A DNA stretch of 62,000 bases. Origin: Mesostigma viride (Eukaryota; Streptophyta; Mesostigmatophyceae; Mesostigmatales; Mesostigmataceae). The notes beneath the pieces were generated by a model. The model saw only the letters and a list, made by a program, of their open reading frames with translations, was not told the origin of the DNA and did no database searches. The stretch is from NCBI GenBank assembly GCA_009746045.1, contig RPFO01000231.1, positions 1,810,840-1,872,839 of the forward strand, given 5' to 3'. Positions within the stretch are counted from its first letter, which is position 1. Every line of letters starts with the position of its first letter. Shown piece after piece: positions 34,560 to 44,399 of this stretch. Made by a program: the position numbers and the translations under genes.

Positions 34560-35110
34560 ATTCCCCCCCTCGCTGGCGACCGGCCCCATCACAAAGACAG
34601 TGATCGTACCAAGACATGAGGGCAGCGGTGACCCGTAGTCAAGCTGCGGGAGGTGATCTGCGCATGCAGCGGTGCACACGGGACAAAACCAATCCCCCTC
34701 CGGAATGCTGGTGACCACTGGCTGCAAACACTGCATGTGCCACCCACAGTTACAATGATCACACAGTAACATGGACTCCGCCTGCATATGATAAATCGAC
34801 CCGGTGACAAACCTGACACTGGGCGTCCTTGAGGCGGCGAGAGGTGTGCGGTTGGAGGTCGTGCACCATTGCATGAAGTTGGGCAGCAAGCAGGGAGCCA
34901 GGGACTGAGATTGCTGAGGTTGTCAGTCGTACGGGTCCTGTCTGCGCCCTCCAAAATAGCCACTCCCGATGGCTTGATGGCCACAACCCGCAAAGTGGTG
35001 GGCCCTGCCTCCACATCCAAAGTGTTCTTCATCTGAGTGCGCAGGAAGACCGTACAGTGCACCCTGGCCTAAACCGCGGCTATCGAGCCATGTATGCGCC
35101 CCCCTGGCGC
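34560..35110 (-). pseudogene. PHD-finger-containing retroelement fragment, frameshifted
   Basis: Minus-strand pieces: LRVVAIKPSGVAILEGADR (a strand-rich segment like those near the end of some retroelement integrases), then QCQVCHRVDL in one frame and MLLCDHCNCGWHMQCLQP, IPEGDWFCPVC in another. Together these give the C-x2-C...C-x2-C...H-x2-C...C-x2-C order of a PHD finger, split by one frame change near 34790. PHD modules occur in some retroelement polyproteins, and the surroundings favour that over a host gene. Confidence 0.5.
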
Positions 35111-35924
35111 TGAGCGTATGTAGCGCAGGGAGTCCCTGTGCTCGGAAGAGTGTCAAAAGAACTGATGGGTTTGCCTTTACAATGCTTGTGATTGGAACCC
35201 AAATTGCGCCTGTCCTTGCAGGTGCAGGCTATGGAGGATGGGAGCCATGAGACAGAGACTCAGTTTGAGGCAGAATGAGAATGAGAATTACCTTGTTGGG
35301 AAAGGCTCCTCAGTTGTTTTATCAACTCGAGTAAAAAACACAGGCAGAAAACTAGAATGACCTGATTGGCTGGCTAGGAATGTGCCTAGGAATATTCTCA
35401 TGTAATACTCAGGCCACCAATCTGAGGTCGAGGCTAATGTTCAGGCCACCAATCAGGTTATAGGCCAGTGTACAAGCTCAACCAATCATGCAGATCAGAC
35501 AAGAATAAATCTTATCTTGTAACTGCTGTGCAGTCTTATCAATAGCTGTGCAGTCTTATCTTGTAACTGCTGCGCAGTAATCTACACCAGTGTAACTGAT
35601 TATAATTAAAGACCCATTCATGTGTCATTTTTCCACTAAGAAATCTCTGCGTGACACTAATCTGAACCAGCAACTGCGTGAGTGACCCCCTGTTTCAGTG
35701 GAGTGGTTTCAGTGGAGTGGGGGTCCAGGGGGGCTGGGGGGGCTGGGGGCTGCAGAGTGCAGAGGCTCTGGGGGGGTAGCTCACGTACTGAGTTGCTGGA
35801 AACACAACTGACCGAATGCAGTGAGCACATCAGTAAATCAGCTGCCTAGTTATAATTGTCAGCTGACGTGTCATAGGACAGCTGACACTCACAGAATGTG
35901 TCAGCTATTGTCCAAAAACCAAAT
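35111..35924. other. Gene-free, repeat-like AT-rich stretch
   Basis: Contains short direct repeats (AGGCCACCAATC at about 35412 and 35455; CTGTGCAGTCTTATC at about 35529 and 35547) and a TATA-like TTATAATTAAAG near 35602. This could be a solo LTR, but I could not define its ends. Confidence 0.35.
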
Positions 35925-37652
35925 GTCCTCATTTGAGGACATAGTCCTCGTTTGAGACGGGGGGGTTCAGGGGCGCGGTTTTGGCGCCAAATTTGGTCCT
36001 AGGGTCACTTGGTGGGTTTTGGCGCGAAACTGGGATAGGTACTGAGCGCGCCAAGCCCCTGGGGTCGACAGGGGTCGACCGTACCTGGAAAATATGAGGC
36101 GACGAAAAGTACCTACAATAGCAAGAACATCGCAATGCAATCGAGTGTTTTGTCGAGTGGCGGCTATGGGGTCGTGCCAGTTCCGAGGCTTGCCTGAATG
36201 TTATAGGGCATTATTTTGCCCCGGACGAAGACAGCATTTTAGATCGTAATCTAGTGATTTCGAAGATGCTATTCTTCACGTGCAGGTGCTTTGTATATGT
36301 CGAAAATTTTGTTCATGAACGGATTTTGGCATTGTTGAAGAAAATCTGAGAGCTACGTAGATCGCATGATAGGTCAGTTCGCAGTTCGGTTTTACAATTT
36401 CTTTTTCCGCCAGGCGCTGCGGATATCGCGAGTATGGGTTATGGTACGCTTCTGGGCTTATGGGCGACATGGGGAGAAGAGGGACCTGGGCAGTTGCATG
36501 CGTCAAAGAGTCTCTATTTTTTCGTCGTGATGTCGCAGTCGCGCCTGGCGAAAACCAGGGCGAGCGCGAGCCATATTTTTCTTTTGCCGCAAGGCTGGGT
36601 GCTTCCCACGCGTCACCGTCCTTGAATATATATTTCTTGAGCTGGCCCGCGCAGCTGGCGGCCTGGGCGCACGTACGTCAAGAGCAAGGTTCCGACTGTC
36701 AGTCTCAACCGCATCGTTCTAAGTAAGCGTGTTAAGCGGATTGTAACCTATAACTCTCGCAGACGTGATAATTCCGGTTGCTTTCAATGCCCAACTTCGT
36801 GGTTTTGATTACGTTTATGTCCGGGGAATAACGGAAGTTTGCTGGGCAGTACTTTCTTTTCCCGCTGCGTCACTGAAAAGGTAAACGGCCTTGCGTTATC
36901 AAAACAGCAGCGACTAGAAGTCGCTGTGCTTAATTGCGATGTGGTAGTTTGATTCAACACATATACTGCCTTGTTGCTGAGAAGTTTTTCAAGGCTTGCT
37001 GGTATGTTGCCCATATGTTTCTAATGCTTCAACTCATGTCCAAGTGATCAAGACTGGCTTGGAAACTTGAGCTTGTCATGTTTACATTGTGCTTGTGTTA
37101 CAACTTGTGCCTCTTTGCAGTATATGTTTCATATATAACGTAAGGGTTCAGCATCATGGTTTAGCACCGTGGTGGCAGCCGAGCCTCTACCAACGATCAT
37201 GGACCTAACCTTGGCGAGTATTTGCTTCATATTTCACTCGTTGGACTGAGCTAGCTTTACACCTGCTGTATGGCCTGCACCATGGTCCCTGGTTGCCAGT
37301 TACATTTTGTCCCCCCACCCTGGCAGGCTGCAGGGTCTAGGACTGCGAGGGTGTAACATAGACATGTTGTGGGCACCCTGGGTGCATTTTCAGGGCCAGC
37401 CATGACCTGGCCATGCCTTCTTTCTTGGCATATTGTTGACTTGAGTGCTATTTGGTCACTCGCGTAGCGACCCCCCTGCATTCATAAATCGTAAACAATT
37501 ATACAATGAGCATATTTCATGGATGTTAAGCATTGCAACTCTTGAACATATCATAAATGAACATGGTTCCATACCGTACCCATGGATGTGTTGACATGTG
37601 TTAGTTATTACAAATGGTATCCATGCTTAAAAATGTCCTCATTTGAGGACAT
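35925..37652. repeat. 1.7-kb segment bounded by GTCCTCATTTGAGGAC palindromes
   Basis: The palindrome GTCCTCATTTGAGGAC occurs at about 35926 and again at about 37636. Nothing recognisably coding lies between. The left end is followed by GTCCTCGTTTGAGAC and a G run. It resembles the layout of 55775-57510. It may be a non-autonomous element; this is inferred from the ends only. Confidence 0.4.
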
Positions 37653-38225
37653 TTTCTTGGTGATTAGACACTATCCCATAGGATCCACTTGTCATAGACT
37701 TATTCCCTACAACACAAAACTGGCCATAACTTTCTCATCTATAGGCCAAATCCAGCGGGATAAAAAACAGTGGCTCATGGACAAGAGCCTCTATCTATCT
37801 AGCCAGGTCAGGTACGTGGGTGCAAATACATACAAGGACCATGTATCCTGGACACAGAGCAATAAACAAATTGTTCATCTCTATGGGCATGACCTCTCTA
37901 TGGGCATAACCCCTCAACCGTCCTCGTGCCGATTTTTGACTGCGAGTTTTGCTCATGCCTCACCTTCTGCATGAGTTTGTGCGCCCTGTAGGGATTTGGC
38001 GGGAAGGTTTTGGCGGGAACCAACTAGACCACAGAAAAGATCTAGATTTTCTCTATCCGTAGGACACTTGTCTGACCGTAGTTGACCACCGTATCAGGGT
38101 GGAAACCCTGGTCTAATAAGTCAAGGGGGTATTGGGGTACCCTGGTGCACAGCTGTCTGAGTAGGGAAAAAACAATTGGCAGCACACCTCACCGTATTAT
38201 GCTGTACAAAAACAAAGGCTCTCCT
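37653..38225. other. Spacer, no gene seen
   Basis: The open frame at 37582-37974 crosses the palindrome and has no recognisable domain. Confidence 0.35.
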
Positions 38226-38227
38226 GA

Positions 38228-39035
38228 CGACCCTGCGAACTAGTACCGATGCGTCTTCAATGATCTAGAGCGCCGCGCTCAAGCTGTTTTTGCGCATGAT
38301 GCTCAACCCCGGATCATGATCAAGCGCGATCTGTTCAAGGTCGCCATTTTGTTGATCCTGTGCAGGACCTACCGCGCCGAGACATGGACGCTGACGCAGG
38401 AGCTGGAGAAACGACTCGACGGCACCGTCACCAAGATGCTGCGCACAGCAGCACTTAATATCCCCTGACAGTGGTTTGCATGTTTGCAATGAAGATTTGG
38501 ACGCTGGTTTACCATATGTTTCCCACATTCTTAGGCACAGGCGCCTGGGCCTAGGCGGCGGCACCTGGCGTGCACAGGTAATGTAGATACATCAGATAGA
38601 CAAGCTGGCTGGCACCAAGCCCGCATGAGCCTGGGCGTTTTGTCCTCAGGGCCCCTTAGTCTGAGGCTGCGCGCGCCGGCCGGGCCGCCCTCCGTGGACT
38701 TTGAACCGCGATAGGCTAGGCATGGGCATGTGCTACAGTACCCTTGACGGGGCGGGCTCACGCCCGGGGACCCCCCTGGTTTGTCTGCGCTATGGAGGCA
38801 GATGACGCGTAAAGATAGGTGGCATGCAGACAACTGATAATGCAGGCCACCACCACCCAGTTGCATGGTGGGGCCTCGGCGCGTGACTAAGCTTGGCATG
38901 CATAGCGATTCGATCGGGCCGTGGTGCCCGCAACCCTGTGACTAGGAACTAGGCATGGCTACGCCCCCCCCAATCCCATATTCATTTCCCTGAGCCGACT
39001 TATGCACACGTGACGCAGTTACTTGTTGAGCTTCG
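38228..39035 (+). mobile_element. LINE1 family, 3' fragment, plus strand
   Basis: The plus strand reads RDLFKVAILLIL, AETWTLTQELEKRLDGTVTK and MLRTAALNIP, then the family tail ending CACACGTGACGCAGTTAC near 39008. Stops interrupt it. Confidence 0.65.
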
Positions 39036-39047
39036 CTCATTATATAT

Positions 39048-39325
39048 ATGACGTTTCCATTGGTCTTATCGTAGTATAGAGCTTTGACATGGCTCTGTAT
39101 ATAGGTTTATAGCTGGGCGTTTGCTTTGGTTTGAGTGATTTCACTCTGCTGTAAGTAATTATATTTTTAATATATATATGACGCGCTATTAGGTTCCTCC
39201 CGTTAGGAGTTTCCATTGGTCTTATCGTAGTATAGAGATTTGACATGGCTCTGTATAGAGGTTTATAGCTGGGCGTTTGCTTTGGTTTGAGTGATTTCAC
39301 TCTGCTGTAAGTAATTATATTATTA
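39048..39325 (+). repeat. Two RLE1 tails (B) in tandem, plus orientation
   Basis: Two copies of the RLE1 3' tail (first about 39050-39165, truncated; second about 39180-39325). Each is bounded by TATATA runs and oriented as the 3' ends of plus-strand elements truncated down to the tail. Confidence 0.65.
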
Positions 39326-39546
39326 ATGTATATATATTCATTGAGAATGATAGATTACGGAGGTGAGATAGGCATGCAACATAAGGAAAAACCCGAGAAC
39401 TGGGAGAATAACCCTGAAGAAATTAATAGTAATCTGACACAGACATCCAAGGATCACGCCAGCGGCACAAGGTACAACTAACTATACATCACAAAACTAC
39501 ACGCAGCAACAGCGCTGCCGGCCCACCATGCAGGCCTGGAAGGAAT
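39326..39546 (-). repeat. RLE2 3' tail (segment A)
   Basis: Reverse complement of 1-135 up to about 39480, directly downstream (on the minus strand) of the RLE2 coding remnant and ending in a TA-rich run shared with the plus-oriented B tail. Confidence 0.55.
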
Positions 39547-40362
39547 CTAGACCGCATGGGTCGCGACAAAGTCGGCCCGGGTGCGGCGGAATAACACATC
39601 AGCCACGGTGCGAGTGAGGGCGAGTGACAGACGCTGCCGCCAATACGAGGACCACGTGCGGGCCGACCACGGGGCGGTCTGACCCTCGAGGTCGAGGCGG
39701 TCTTCACGGCGCTGGCAGCACTCGTGGAAAAACTCCGCTGTCTTGGGGCCCATGGCCCCGAACTCCTCAAGGACAAAGGGGATGACCCGGTGGGGCCCCA
39801 CATTGCCGTAGGAGGCAAACTTGTCGCGCTCAGCCACAGCGGCAGCAGCGCCGGCATCCACAGCCGCCCGGAGGATGTGGCGACCGGAAAGCGGCCGAGC
39901 CACGGAGACATCGATGAGCAGGTGGCAACCCTGCCCGTCGTAGTCAAGCACGGTAATGTCGGGGCGGTGGTTGGGTGAGTAGAGGGCGGCCCCATCCGCG
40001 TCCTCGCACTTAATGGTGGAGTGGGGAAAGACCGACCGAACCATGGCACACACCACCCGGAGGAGAGCGGTATGGAGATAGAGGAACCAGTTCTGGTTCT
40101 GCTGGCCACCCATGCACGCGATGTAGTGCGTCCCAGTAGTATCCAGAGCAAGCCCGCAGCTGCCGCAGGACGCACCCGCCGTGATGAGAGGTTGCGGGGC
40201 AAAGAGCTGGTGGCGGAGAGCGATGGCGTAAAGGGCCGGAACCAGTGTGAACAAAGGGCTCATGGGGAGGGCGCGCAGGAATGCGGACCCCACGCTCCCC
40301 TCAAGGGAAACGGAGTGAAGCCAAGCCTTCCCCTGATCGTTCAAGCTCGCATGCAGACCCAT
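39547..40362 (-). pseudogene. RLE2 C-terminal CCHC/restriction-like endonuclease region (partial)
   Basis: 271-residue minus-strand frame. It contains the zinc motif CGSCGLALDTTGTHYIAC (C-x2-C-x7-H-x3-C), then MGGQQNQNWFLYLH, HRPDITVLDYDGQGCHLLID and VIPFVLEEFGAMGPK. The CCHC followed by a PD...LLID segment is the usual C-terminal layout of RLE-type non-LTR retroelements. It differs from RLE1 (283-862) at many residues, so it is a separate subfamily. The frame is open, but the reverse transcriptase is absent. Homology ends near a TATATATGACGCG stretch at 40398. Confidence 0.62.
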
Positions 40363-40398
40363 CCAGTCGGCACAGTGTAGTATACCCGCGTAATGTAT

Positions 40399-40639
40399 AT
40401 ATATGACGCGTGGACGGGCTCAAAGGGGACCGACCTGCCGTAGGTAGCGTAATACTAGCGCACATCACGAGGGTACTGCACCAGCCGGCCTTTTTGTGCC
40501 GACGCTGAGTGTGGTTCCAAAGTGCAGGCCTAGGTAGCTTCTAACGTACAGTAGACCTGTACCTGCGCCATGCAGCCGTCAGGCGTGGCGCAACTGCGAT
40601 GGGCAGTCAGTATACTTTGAGTGGTGTAGCCCCCGGCCT
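40399..40639. other. Spacer, no gene seen
   Basis: GC-mixed sequence between the RLE2 remnant and a LINE1 tail. Nothing recognised. Confidence 0.4.
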
Positions 40640-40858
40640 GGGGACGCAGGGAGGCCTCTTCTCAGCTAATTAATGCCAACCCCAAGCCGGTGGGGGCAAC
40701 ACGTCTGAGTGATTGACATTCGGGAAATACAGTGGTTAGGGCTGTGATCACTGATCGAGCCCCCAACCCTGTAACTAGAAACTAGCTACCTAGATCCATC
40801 CCATTCCATTTCCATCCCAATGAGGACTTTTGCTCATGGAACACAGTCGATGTGAAAA
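40640..40858 (+). mobile_element. LINE1 3' tip, plus strand, degraded
   Basis: Contains CCCCAAGCCGGTGGGGGC, AACCCTGTAACTAG and CCCAATGAGGACTTTTGCTC, the family tail order on the plus strand. The terminal hairpin is degraded. Confidence 0.55.
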
Positions 40859-40881
40859 TTAATCAGTACAAAGTAAGTAAG

Positions 40882-41272
40882 GCCCTTTCCACATTCGTCA
40901 TGCAGTTCCGGGCAGCGAGGGTCCTAATTCGGCCGGTTCCGGAACTAGAGTCTTCCACACTTGACCGTCCAATTAGGTCGCGACCTCTAACTTCGACCGG
41001 AACTGGGGTGGAACTCCCGGGACTGGCAAAAAGGAGTTCCGGCCAGTTCCGATCAGAATTAGGGTGAAGAAAGGTAGGTCGAGTTGTAAAAACCGGCAGG
41101 GAAAGCGCCAGGACGGTACGGATTGGACATGGTTGTGGAAAGAAGGTCCCGATCAATTCACCGCTATTTTGCCGTGCCAATTTATAATGAAACCTCAAAC
41201 ATATTTTTCCGGCCCAGACCAATCCGAGTCCTCCCAATTCGCGCCTGGACGGCAGCGAATGTGGAAAGGCCC
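40882..41272. mobile_element. 391-bp hAT-like MITE with 8-bp target duplication
   Basis: Terminal inverted repeats of about 16 bp (GCCCTTTCCACATTCG at the left; GGGCCTTTCCACATTCG as the reverse complement at the right) are flanked by the exact 8-bp direct repeat TAAGTAAG (40874-40881 and 41273-41280). No coding capacity. The 8-bp duplication suggests the hAT superfamily; the superfamily is inferred, the ends are seen directly. Confidence 0.78.
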
Positions 41273-41369
41273 TAAGTAAGCATTTGCGTGTCATGCGCAT
41301 AATAGGCATTAAAAAAAACTAAATTGAATTGGAACATATCTCCGTTTGGAGTACATGTAGCACATATTA

Positions 41370-42155
41370 TCAGTCACCTGAGAAGGGGCATATGGCTTTT
41401 AATACATTCTGGGCTACTTCCTGCAAGGGTAGGGTGTAAACTACACCTGCTCTGGGTGCACTAAGTGCACCTGCATCACTATGCGTATAGGCATGCATGC
41501 CACTGAGTATTATGCTAATCTCATTAGAAACAAAATTACACAAAGATCTAAACAAACAGACACGTATCGTCTGCATCATGCCCCAACCATAGAGTACTAA
41601 GATGGGGATATTATCCTCATCCGAGCTGTCCTCTACTGTAATGGCAGACGAGGCGGTAGTGTAGCGTCTATCCTCAGGGGCAATAACCTCTGACCTTCTA
41701 CCGCTGGCTAGCAATCGGCTGCGGGGGCCGTGGGGAGACAACAGGATCATACCCTTCAGCAAGGTGCTTATCTCAAATGCAGCCCATTTCTCCTTGTCAA
41801 TCTTGCAGGCACAGATTAAAGATTAAGTCGATCCCTCAAGCATATATAGTAGGTCCGGGTCGCGCCGCGTCCGGGTGCGGGGCGCGCCGACAAGTCGGCC
41901 AGTGGGTTGCGAGGGGACGAGGGGCCCTGCCATCCATAGGAGGCCGATGTCACTATACCTGGTTGGCCAGTCAAGCGCCCCCGGGCTGGCGCGCCCACAT
42001 CGGTATTTGCATGGTCTGTGCGGGCAAGGTAGTGGCCGGCAAACTATCGCGCAATAGTAGGCGGCTATGTCGGATGCCGTATGGGTGACAGGAGGAGTCT
42101 GAGCTCTCGCAGTAGAGCTCGGCCCGGGTGCGGCGCTCTTGGTAGCGGGCCCCGA
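41370..42155 (-). mobile_element. LINE2 family, 3' part, minus strand
   Basis: Parallels 45770-46390 in reverse. The minus strand reads QERRTRAEL at 42150 and, further on, a C-terminal VEDSSDEDNIPILVLYGWG segment. It is the downstream half of the copy whose upstream half is at 43370-43775; the two are split by the RLE1 cluster. Confidence 0.65.
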
Positions 42156-42224
42156 GGATTAATTAATTTAACTGGGTTAAGTAATTTACAGGTAACAGTG
42201 TCACGTGGTGAGCATATATATATT

Positions 42225-42515
42225 AGGTTCCTCCCGTTAGGCGTTTCCATTGGTCTTATCGTAGTATAGAGCTTTGACATGGCTCTGTATATAGGTTCAT
42301 AGCTGGGCGTTTGCTTTGGTTTGAGTGATTTCACTCTGCTGTAAGTAATTATATTTTTAAAATATATATATTATATTAAAAATATAATTACTTACAGCAG
42401 AGTGAAATCACTCAAACCAAAGCAAACGCCCAGCTATAAACCTATATACAGAGCCATGTCAAAGCTCTATACTACGATAAGACCAATGGAAACGCCTAAC
42501 GGGAGGAACCTAATA
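42225..42515. repeat. Near-perfect palindrome with arms of about 130 bp
   Basis: Two RLE1 tails tail-to-tail around TATATATATTATATT at about 42362. The arms include AGTATAGAGCTTTGACATGG and its reverse complement CCATGTCAAAGCTCTATACT, with very few mismatches. Confidence 0.8.
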
Positions 42516-43112
42516 GCCCTGCTGCACCGCAAAATCAGCCCGCGTACGGCGGAGCATGATGTCAGCCATGGCCCGAGTCAGCGGCACCGACAAGCGCTGA
42601 CGCCAATATGACGTCCAGGTCCGCGCCGACCATGAGGCCCGCTGGCCCTCCAGGTCCAGCCGGTCCTCCCGGAGCCGGCAACACTCCTTGAAGAAGGCGG
42701 AGGTCAGGGGCCCCATGGCACCAAACTCCTCCAGGACAAAGGGCACCACACGATGGTGCCCGACGTCGCCGTAGGCCAGGAGCTTGGCCCGCTCCGCCCG
42801 GTCCGCCGTGTAACCTGCCGTGAGGGAGGCCCCAGCCACGTGGCTAAGAGCCAAGGGCCGCGCCACCGAAACGTCGATAAGCAGATGCCGGCCACCCCCC
42901 TCAAAGTCCAGCACCACGATGTCAGGCCGGTGGTTGGGGGAATAGAAGGCAGCGCCATCCGCATCCTCGGACCGGATGTTCGCGTGGGGGAAAACCGACC
43001 GAATCATGGCGAGCACCACCGTCAGGAGGACAGTGTGCAAATACAAATACCAATTCTGATTCTGTTGGCCCCCCATGCAGGAAAGGTAGTGAGTCCCCGT
43101 GGGATCCAGCAT
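42510..43112 (-). pseudogene. RLE1 endonuclease region, copy 2 (partial)
   Basis: Nearly identical to 283-862, with isolated changes such as SVPLTRAM for SVALTRAM. It extends slightly further upstream to DPTGTHYLSCMGG, keeping the His and last Cys of the zinc motif. It is truncated at ATCCAGC/ATATAT. Confidence 0.6.
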
Positions 43113-43369
43113 ATATATTAAAAATATAATTACTTACAGCAGAGTGAAATCACTCAAACCAAAGCAAACGCCCAGCTATAAACCTCTATACAGAGCCATG
43201 TAAAATCTCTATACTACGATAAGACCAATGGAAACGCCTAACGGGAGGAACCTAATAGCCCTGCTGCACCGCAAAATCAGCCCGCGTACGTACGGCGGAG
43301 CATGATGTCAGCCATGGCCCGAGTCAGCGCCACCGACAAGCGCATATATATATATGTCCTCAGGGAAAT

Positions 43370-43775
43370 GAATCCCAGGATGTGATGGAGCATATTTCTA
43401 CTAGTGACGGTGCCGTCAAGCGGCTTGCTCAGCACATTGTCCCGAGGGTCCACGCCTCAAAACCGTAAAGGAGGATACTAAGCCCTGGGCCTTGAACAGA
43501 ATGCGTTTGCACCGCGCGCTCAGGTAAGCGTCAATGAAGTCCAGAAACAGTCCAGGTGGCGGAGCCCCGCCCAATGAGCCTGGCCAATGTGGGTGTTGAT
43601 GATGTCTGCCGTGGAGGGGAGCCAGCTGCAAAGGAGCTTGAAGCGAGTCGCCGGGGCCCGGGGTGACGGGGCTGCCGTCCAGCAAGAGGAGGGTGGGTGG
43701 GGCTGTCCCTGCAGGGAAGCAAATGGCCATGGCCTTCATTGTCTTGCTGATCATACTGTAAGCCCGCCCGCCCAC
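43370..43775 (-). mobile_element. LINE2 family, upstream part of the split copy
   Basis: The minus strand reads AICFPAGTAPPTLLLLDGSP and LARFIDAYLSARCKRILFKA-like sequence, matching 44625-45730 on the plus strand, then stops at GGATGTGATGG next to the RLE1 cluster. The segment 43776-43870 is unassigned. Confidence 0.62.
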
Positions 43776-43870
43776 TCTCCCAGTGATATTGATTTACATA
43801 CCAGGAGTACCCATAGCACTCATTTTTCACTCCCCTGTATTTCCAAGGGCGCTCCTTATTTCTAATGCTG

Positions 43871-44065
43871 GCACCTATTAATTAATTAATTAATAGACAC
43901 GCGTGACTGCGTCACGTGACCATAAGTCCTCAGTGCAGGAGGGGAACATGGGATGAAACGGATGATGTAAGCTATCTAGGTCCTAGTTACAGGGTTGTGG
44001 GCACCACGGCCCAAATCGCTATGAATGCCATACGCGGTCGCAGAGCCCCCACAGACTTGGCTGGC
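43871..44065 (-). mobile_element. LINE1 3' tip, minus strand
   Basis: (TTAA)n at 43877-43892, hairpin ACGCGTGACTGCGTCACGTG, then the family tail up to CCCACAGACTTGG. It is cut off after about 170 bp. 44066-44390 holds no recognisable gene. Confidence 0.7.
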
Positions 44066-44399
44066 ACCTTAAGGCCCAAAATAGTGCTAGCTAATCCTAC
44101 AAAAATCTGTTTTGATGGGGCACATCTCATTTCTCTCTCAAGCTGCAGCTTGGCTCGCATTAAAATCTTAAACACCTGAAAAAGTGCTTTGGAGATATAT
44201 TGTCGAGACAAGCAACTAAATGCTGCCAAGCGCCGGGACGCGAAAAACGTCAAAGTTCAAGTAGCTCCGAAAATTTCAAACTAGGACCTCTGGCATGATT
44301 TCCTTTGGCTACATGCCGGTTTCCTGATCCCAAGCAAGGCATCCCAAGCTACAGACCCACTGCGGAAAAACGCTTTACTGGAGAGTGGAGACAGTAATT

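Larger units (their letters stand above)
42165..43360. mobile_element. RLE1 cluster nested in LINE remnants
   Basis: In plus order: LINE1-like tail fragment ending GTGAGC, (TA)n, inverted RLE1 tail (about 42225-42355), (TA)n, RLE1 tail plus coding remnant on the minus strand (42385-43113), (TA)n, a second RLE1 tail and an 80-bp coding stub (about 43120-43340), (TA)n, GTCCTCAG. Each unit is 5'-truncated and separated by TA runs. Confidence 0.65.
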
